From the NCBI GenBank assembly GCA_029891345.1, contig CM056995.1, positions 213,975,047 through 214,039,046 of the forward strand: 64,000 nt of DNA, in the 5' to 3' direction. The translations under genes were made by a program, and so were the position numbers. Shown piece after piece: positions 58,440 through 64,000 of the stretch. The notes under the pieces are model-generated. The model did no database searches. It saw only the letters and a list, made by a program, of their open reading frames with translations, and was not told the origin of the DNA. Numbering within the stretch: position 1 is the stretch's first letter; every line of letters begins with the position of its first letter. The DNA is from Dryococelus australis. Its lineage: Eukaryota > Arthropoda > Insecta > Phasmatodea > Phasmatidae.

Positions 58440-59910
58440 TGAGATAATGAACTGGAAATTATGAGAAAGCAGGTTCGGAAAATTCGGGGGAAACTGAAAC
58501 TGCAAAGAGATCCTCGACAAAGAGTAGAAGTGCTGGAAGAATATAGAGTCCAACGAAAGAACTATGTAATAATGTTGAAAGAAAAGAAACAGACATCCCA
58601 GAGAAGCTATGTAACAGAAAAAGGAATTGAAGACCCATGGGGGCTCGTATACAATATCCTTGCAAACAAGCTCAAGCATAGCCAAGTCATGAAAAGCCTT
58701 AAAATCCAGAACAGAATCATTATCGATCAGCAGGAGAATGCAGAAGAACTTGTAAATGCACTGCTGCCAGAGGATAGTGTGAAAGATGAACAAGAAATTC
58801 ATCAAATGAAGAGACAGAAGATGCCTGTGTTGCCAGACACTCCTCCCACCACTGAACTCACTATAAAAGAACTGGATAAAGTTATTAAGGAGTTAAAAAA
58901 CAAGAAAGTCCAGGACATGATGGAATCACTGCTAAAATAATGAGGAGTGTTTATCCTCAGATTAAACTCGATCTGTTGCAGTTAATGAATGACTGCCAAG
59001 TGGCTGTTTTCCTAACACTTGGAAACAAGGAATATTGAGAATTCTCTATAAGGGAGTGATTAATGATCCAACATTAGCTAAGTCATACTGGCCTTTAACC
59101 CTGTTGCCAATTATGGGGAAAATATTTTAAAAACTCATCAATATGAGATTGATAAGCCTTCTTGAAGCTACACAAGGGCTCCATGAAAACCAATATGGAT
59201 TTAGAAAAGGACGAGGTACCGAGAAGGCAGTCATGAATGTGGTTGAAAAGGTGAACTCTAGCAGACAGACCTATGTATTAGGAATTTTTCTGACTATCAG
59301 TGGTGCATTCGACAATGCGTGGTGGCCAGAGGTGCTCTGGCAACTCAGAGACAAGGAATGCCCAAGAAACATTTACAACATTATTGTTAATTACTCTAAA
59401 GAAAGGTACAGCCAGTATGAAGTAAACAATGTGACAGTGAGGAAGAAACTCTCAGAGGGATGTCCCCAGGGATCGGTCCTTGGACCGATCCTATAGAACA
59501 TTCTGTTTGATACACTTTTTTGGCTGCAGCTACCAGAAGACTATGAGATCTTTGCGTATGCAGACAATGCATTGCTTTTAATTCCAGCCTGGAGTCGCGC
59601 TGAAATTGAGGACAAAGCTGATGAAATACTGAAAAAGATTGAGAGCTGGGGTAGATGCGTAAAGTTACAATTTTCAGTGGAGAAAATCAACTTAATGTTA
59701 CTTAAAGAAAGCTTAAAGAGATTGCCTGTGGTCCATTTCAAGGAAAGACCACTACATCCACAGAGTAAAGTGAAATACCTAGGTGTGGTCTTGGATAGCA
59801 AACTTTGCTGCCAGGAACACATAAGGTATTTGATGGATAAGGCAGTGAATCTATTGACTAAAATGAGTCAGTCTCAGCATCATCATGGTGACTTGGGTTC
59901 AGGACCATGA
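58440..59910 (+). pseudogene. R1-clade ORF2, reverse transcriptase domain
   Basis: 58461-58940 is the pre-RT and finger region, in the endonuclease frame. After a frame change the palm follows: ENQYGFRKGRGTEKAV, then LGIFLTISGAFDNAWWPEVL, then GCPQGSVLGPIL, then FAYADNALLLIPAWS. In related elements the third reads FLDISGAFDN and the fourth YADD. Two catalytic aspartates are therefore replaced here (D to T, and the second D of YADD to N). An in-frame stop also follows GPIL. The element cannot be active. Confidence 0.85.
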
Positions 59911-60665
59911 TGACACTGTACAAGAGTGTATTCCTAGGAAACACCCTTTATGGAGCTGGTGTGTGGTATAGGAAAGCAAGACTGGTACATACTCAGAGAT
60001 TATAGCTAAAGACCCAAAGAGTTGCATTACTAGCCACAACAAATGCTTACAAAATACATCAACTGAAGTACTACAGGTGATCGCTGGAGCAATCCCACTA
60101 GATTTGCTTGTAGAAGAATGAGGACAGCTAAAGCAATAAACTCAAGGAAGATCTGCAATGAAGATCATGAAGAAAGAAGTCAGAAGAGTTACACTATTCC
60201 TCTGGCAGGAAAGGTGGGACAATTCGGAGAAGGAGAGAGTCACTTATAGAATCTTTCCAAATATAATGAAAATATATAGCCAGCACTGGACTGTTACAGA
60301 TCATCATCTCTGACAGTTACTAATTGGACATGGAAACTATAATGCAAAATTTCATGGATTTAATTTAGTTGACTCTCCCTTCTGCCGAATCTGTCAGGTA
60401 GAAGATACTGCCGAACATGTACTTAGAGAATGTCCAATAATATAAGATATAAGAATTGAACTTTGTAGGAAGCTTGAAATAGAAGAAAATGAAATAGATC
60501 TTAGAAATATCATGGTAAATAGAAAAACTACCAAGATAATGGAAGAGTTTGCAAGAAAGATAAGCAAACATCTGGAAGAATTCGACGAATGGATTCGAGA
60601 AAATCCACACGAGTTCATGAATGATCCTCTTCCATAGATAGGTAGACGTTTCAATCACCAGATTT
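59911..60665 (+). pseudogene. R1-clade ORF2, C-terminal region with Cys-His motif
   Basis: Decayed thumb and C-terminal part, ending with CRICQVEDTAEHVLREC (C-x2-C-x7-H-x4-C) at about 60382-60432. This is the Cys-His motif that closes ORF2 of R1-clade elements. Frames are broken by several stops. Confidence 0.75.
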
Positions 60666-61335
60666 AAAAAAATTGTTATACAGGAAGTGACACTGTAAAA
60701 CCGCTATGAAACATTATGGTGGGAGCGGCCCCACCACACAGCTTGGGTGTTCCCAATACACATAGACTAGAACTTAGAAAGGAAACATCAGAAGGCGACT
60801 GATGAGTTAGGAGGCCTTGCATCCCACTCGGAAAAAACCTAAAAGAAATACTGAAGATCAAAGCAACGAAAAAAGGACATGAGAAATCTGAATAGCAATG
60901 ACCAAGACAAGTGAATAGGAAACGAATCAGGACGCTGAAGACTTAGGCAATGTATACGGGCAAAGAGTAATGGTATGACAAGGTTCCAGACTAAAGGACC
61001 GGCTACAGGGGAAGGGGAATCGAAAAGGAGTCCACAGGCCCCCCCCCCCCTTCGCTGGCAATTCCAAAACTGATGGCTGGAATTGAAATATATATATATA
61101 TATATATATATAATCTAAGTAGTAGTAGTTTAGTGCCACACTATACACATAATATAATCAATAGAATAGAATGTCAAGAAATTGACCCCCAAGCTGCTAA
61201 TGGAGTCAGGGTGGAATGCAGGAAAACAGCGCCACTCTCACCTTCCAGACAACTTGTTGTAGTTAGCTGTAATTTTATATAAAATTGTAATCCATAAAAT
61301 CTGTAATGAGAAAATAAAGTATCAATATAAAAGGG
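60666..61335 (+). other. 3' untranslated region of the R1-clade element
   Basis: About 0.67 kb without coding potential. Includes a C run at about 61040-61049 and an (AT)n tract at 61088-61112, the latter probably a later expansion. AATAAA-type text lies near the end at 61313. No long poly(A) tail. Confidence 0.55.
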
Positions 61336-61344
61336 AAAAAAAGT

Positions 61345-61860
61345 AACATCCCATACCCCTGTATTACCAAGAAAGGGCACAGGTACGGGGGTGATAAGGA
61401 AATTGCATGATCCGCCTTAGCTCTTTCTCTTGGCAATAGAAACACCGCAAGTCTTTCACTCTATCACTATAAGGTCTTCGCTCTACTCGCGTTCTCTGTT
61501 TGAGTACAAGATGCTCTAATATTTGCGTCACCTGATTTACCGGCATATTTACGTGTGTAAGTAACACTTTTAACTGACTTTCGAGAAAAATAAGCCTTAG
61601 ATAAATGATTTCTACAACCGCAGATAAAACACTTGCGCGATTCAACTTTTCTTTCATCATCTAGATTTTTCTTAACATTTTTTGAGGGTGGAACTACAGC
61701 ACTGTCCTACATAGTTCTTTCCACTTCAGTCACCAAATTTAACAAAAGATGCAAAGTAGGCCGTGAAACAAAAGTGAAAAATCTACTATTTTGGTGCAAA
61801 AATTTCAGAAACATTATCTGGGTAAAATAATCTTCCAAACAAGGTAACCCTAACACTTCG
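61345..61860 (-). pseudogene. gag nucleocapsid remnant of an LTR element
   Basis: Minus-strand text VESRKCFICGCRNHLSKA (about 61590-61645) and RCFYCQEKELRRI (about 61420-61460) resemble zinc-knuckle segments of gypsy-type Gag, preceded by a Leu-rich stretch. No LTRs recognised. Small, old, broken fossil. Confidence 0.4.
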
Positions 61861-61869
61861 ACAGTAGAG

Positions 61870-62345
61870 ACAGCATGTCACTTCTGGCCTACCTCTAAAT
61901 TGACATGAGGATCGAGCGGATAATCGATTGTTCGTTGATATATCGATTAGTTGCTGATCGACTAGTCGATTAGTAGCTAACTAATTATTGCAATTAATCA
62001 ATTTAATAAAAGAATTCTTTAATTCGATTTTTTTATTGTTGGACATGACATTTCGTTGTTTTTCATTGTTGTTGAAATGGTGATATTGGCAGAGCAGCAG
62101 CGATGTGTCCTCTGTGCCTTGCTGGAGTGGACTGAGCAGATGGGTTGGGTTTTGATTGTTTATATATGAGTTAATGTTTGTGTAAGAATGGTATAAGTTA
62201 CATTTTTATTTGTGGATGGAACGAGACAGCGCATGTCACTTCTAGTCCACTTAGCGAGTGAGGAGCGGATAATCAATCGATTGTTCGAATAATCGATTAT
62301 GAGTGAGGGCACGCGTGTCATTTCTGGACCACTATGATTTACGTT
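61870..62345 (+). repeat. ATCGATT-rich direct repeats, possible small transposon relic
   Basis: A block of about 65 bases (CATGTCACTTCTGG...CGGATAATCGATTGTTCG) at 61873-61943 recurs at 62233-62303. Between and after are many ATCGAT/TCGATTA motifs, some palindromic, and a further CGTGTCATTTCTGGACCAC at 62312. Possibly the subterminal clusters of a non-autonomous hAT-like element. Confidence 0.6.
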
Positions 62346-63190
62346 CAATTAGCCAACTGAAATAAGTACGAATCATTACGTCGCACATGACAGAACAGAA
62401 CACAACATTTACATTAATATTGTAACGAAATATGAAGAACATTTAATAATATTTCACACAACTAAATAAATGACACGAAACAAAGTTAATCACACCAAAC
62501 TAATTTCACACGTTCAATATACGCAAAATTGTTAACGATTAGATTGAACACACAAAATCCTACAACAACATATATAAATATTAACACAGGAAAAATATAT
62601 CTTACACCCGCCCAGGAACTAAATAACCGTCGCACACTAAATTATTCGCTTATCGCCCACGAAGCCAGGACGCCACACTTCACAAATCAATAAAAACATA
62701 CGATTTACAATAAAAAATACAACTACAAGTCCAAACAAGCTAAAAATCCCCCTCTAATTTAATAGCTTCCCACACTGATCCACGCAATCCAAATCTCCAG
62801 TTGTCATAAAAATTTCCCCTTGACAAAAATTCCCTCCAACATATGCTCACACGTACTTCACCCTCATCGGCTCTCAAAACACGCATCAAAGAACGTAAAC
62901 ATAAATGATCACCCAAACTTCTGTTTTTAAAAACCCGTCTTTCGCTAGCCCATTCGACCGTCACAGCACTCGCCTATTGCGAAAGCCTACTGCGAAAACC
63001 CGACGAACGTACTTCGTTATATCACAATTTAAAAGCGCACTAACGCGATCCTGTTCTTACAAAAGCGTACGCCGGCGGATCGTCTCTGTCGCGTCGACTC
63101 GCCTATCACACGCATTTCCCGTAAATTAATAATAATAGAAAGTTTTAATTAAATAAAAACCTAATAATTATCCGAACACGCAAGAGAAAA
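62346..63190. other. intergenic, upstream of the MADF gene
   Basis: AT-rich to 62740, then a CGCG-bearing section to 63120. Short frames (62740-62964, 62905-63129) are unrecognised. Confidence 0.4.
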
Positions 63191-63199
63191 CTGCAAAGC

Positions 63200-63468
63200 T
63201 AAGTGTCCACGAGGAGAGTTTTAAATCTCGAGAGTAACTGTCCAGAGTAACTGTCGAGAGCATTGTCGTCGTGTATACAGCACTGAGAGGAAACTCGCTG
63301 ACAGCAGGCAAACTCGCAGTCAACTCTCGGAGAGCTGCTGGCTGAGAGCAGGTGTGTCACGTGGACAAGCCACACCCCCACTTTCCGCGAGCTACTCGTA
63401 AAGAAAGCTCTTGGAGTGTATAGTTGCGAGTACTCTCACAAGTATTGTGTGGACGGACGTGTATAGAA
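63200..63468 (+). promoter_or_regulatory. putative upstream region of the MADF gene, with inverted repeat
   Basis: GTGTCCACGAGGAGAGTTTT at 63203 and ACTCTCACAAGTATTGTGTGG near 63433 form an imperfect inverted pair, and GAGAGT/ACTCTC motifs recur between them. This may be a small palindromic element just before the start codon. No TATA box stands out. A promoter role is inferred from position only. Confidence 0.3.
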
Positions 63469-63889
63469 ATGGCGAAACGTGCGTGGTCACATGACGATAT
63501 TGTCAAGCTGATCGATATGTAGAAGGTGGGCCTATGTTGTGGGATTGCCGGAGTAACAAGTATAAAAATCGCGACCAGACGAATGCTGCCTTGAAGGAAA
63601 TAGTACAGGTTTTCAACTACGCGAATGAAGAAGTACTAAGAAAAATACACAATTTACGAAATCAGGTAAGAATAGAGTATTTAATGTCCGTAGGTAATAT
63701 ATATTAACAACAATAACGAAATGTTTGCCCTTTAAAAATGATTTATTTTTGTAGGTTTCACAAGACCTAAAAAAAAATAGGGAAGAAAAAAGTCACAGCG
63801 CTGGTGGAGAAGAAAATAGTAAATGGCAATATTTCAATGCAATGAAATTCGTCATACCAACAATGACGGCCAAGTCAACATCAGATTTA
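63469..63889 (+). CDS. MADF-domain (Myb/SANT-like) protein, first two exons, runs off the window
   Basis: Exon 1 is 63469-63665 (ATG in the context GAAATGG), with donor GTAAGA. An 89-base intron ends TTTTTGTAG. Exon 2 is 63755-63889, with donor GTAAGT. Exon 1 reads MAKRAWSHDDIVKLIDM, then GGPMLWDCRSNKYKNRD, then AALKEIVQVF and VLRKIHNLRNQ. Exon 2 reads VSQDLKKNREEKSHS, then SKWQYFNAMKFVIP. This is the full MADF helix-turn-helix pattern, including the GPMLWD and KWxYF cores, of DNA-binding regulators common in insects. One base appears to be missing at a Tyr codon near 63520, which creates TAG and a frame change there. Both splice sites and the rest are clean, so it is either a recent pseudogene, a null allele or a sequencing error. 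Confidence 0.8.
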
Positions 63890-64000
63890 GTAAGTAAATG
63901 ACATAGATAATATTTAAGTCTTAGACATACATATTTAGAAATTAGTGTTGAGTGGGGCAATCCATTTGTATGCGGTTAATAATTATATCATAGCAAGACT

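Larger units (their letters stand above)
55985..61335 (+). mobile_element. R1-clade non-LTR retrotransposon (LINE), near full length and inactive
   Basis: About 5.3 kb with a 5' leader, ORF1 with three zinc-knuckle-type motifs, and ORF2 with apurinic-type endonuclease, reverse transcriptase and a C-terminal Cys-His motif. GQINLQRS at the ORF2 start, LMQEPYV and the ORF1 knuckle set are typical of the R1/TRAS/Waldo group. The two ORFs touch in an ATGA overlap. Several stops and frame changes and two altered RT catalytic positions make it inactive. The 3' end is placed near the AATAAAGT at about 61313-61320 and is approximate. Confidence 0.88.

Overview
The window looks like repeat-rich, AT-rich arthropod (probably insect) genomic DNA. 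This is inferred from its elements: an R1-clade non-LTR retrotransposon, a Ty3/gypsy element with a baculovirus-F-like envelope gene (errantivirus type), a Ty1/copia element, remnants of a Polinton/adintovirus-type element, a long foldback DNA element, and a MADF-domain gene with short GT-AG introns. No rRNA gene, true tRNA gene, operon or CRISPR array was seen.

Layout. 0-7.5 kb: low-complexity and AT-rich DNA with GA and CA microsatellites, a candidate poly(A)-tailed retroposon (2.23-2.67 kb) and a partial direct duplication near 6 kb. 7.5-9.2 kb: a decayed family of tandem C2HC zinc-finger coding units, best preserved at 8.75-9.2 kb. 9.6-10.1 kb: a dimer of a ~250-bp dispersed repeat. 11.89-16.17 kb: a minus-strand copia element with a 5-bp target-site duplication. 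17.25-25.01 kb: a palindromic MITE split by a 7.4-kb foldback element. The arms of that element carry ordered satellites, including tandem composite YY1/CRE/ETS-like motifs. 28.9-29.3 kb: another MITE copy. 29.55-41.23 kb: an errantivirus-like fossil with gag, pol and env remains. The repeat at its right end runs past the likely LTR end into leader sequence and then abuts a MITE fragment. 44.1-48.0 kb: a heavily decayed Polinton/adintovirus-like relic. 48.4-51.15 kb: a ~118-bp satellite, a cysteine-codon minisatellite and a second minisatellite field. 51.8-53.1 kb: a TCAGT-rich cluster, a complete MITE copy and a tRNA-derived SINE-like unit. 54.3 kb: an orphan retropepsin fragment. 56.0-61.3 kb: an R1-clade LINE. 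61.4-62.4 kb: a gag zinc-knuckle remnant and ATCGATT-rich direct repeats. 63.47 kb to the end: the first two exons of a MADF-domain gene running off the window.

The only plausible host gene is the MADF gene at the right edge, with the zinc-finger unit a weaker candidate. Almost everything else recognisable is mobile-element archaeology: elements inserted in one another (foldback in MITE), tandem or ectopic arrangements (errantivirus repeat) and satellites. No computation or database search was possible. Family calls rest on motifs read by eye, and element ends were placed by comparing repeats within the window.
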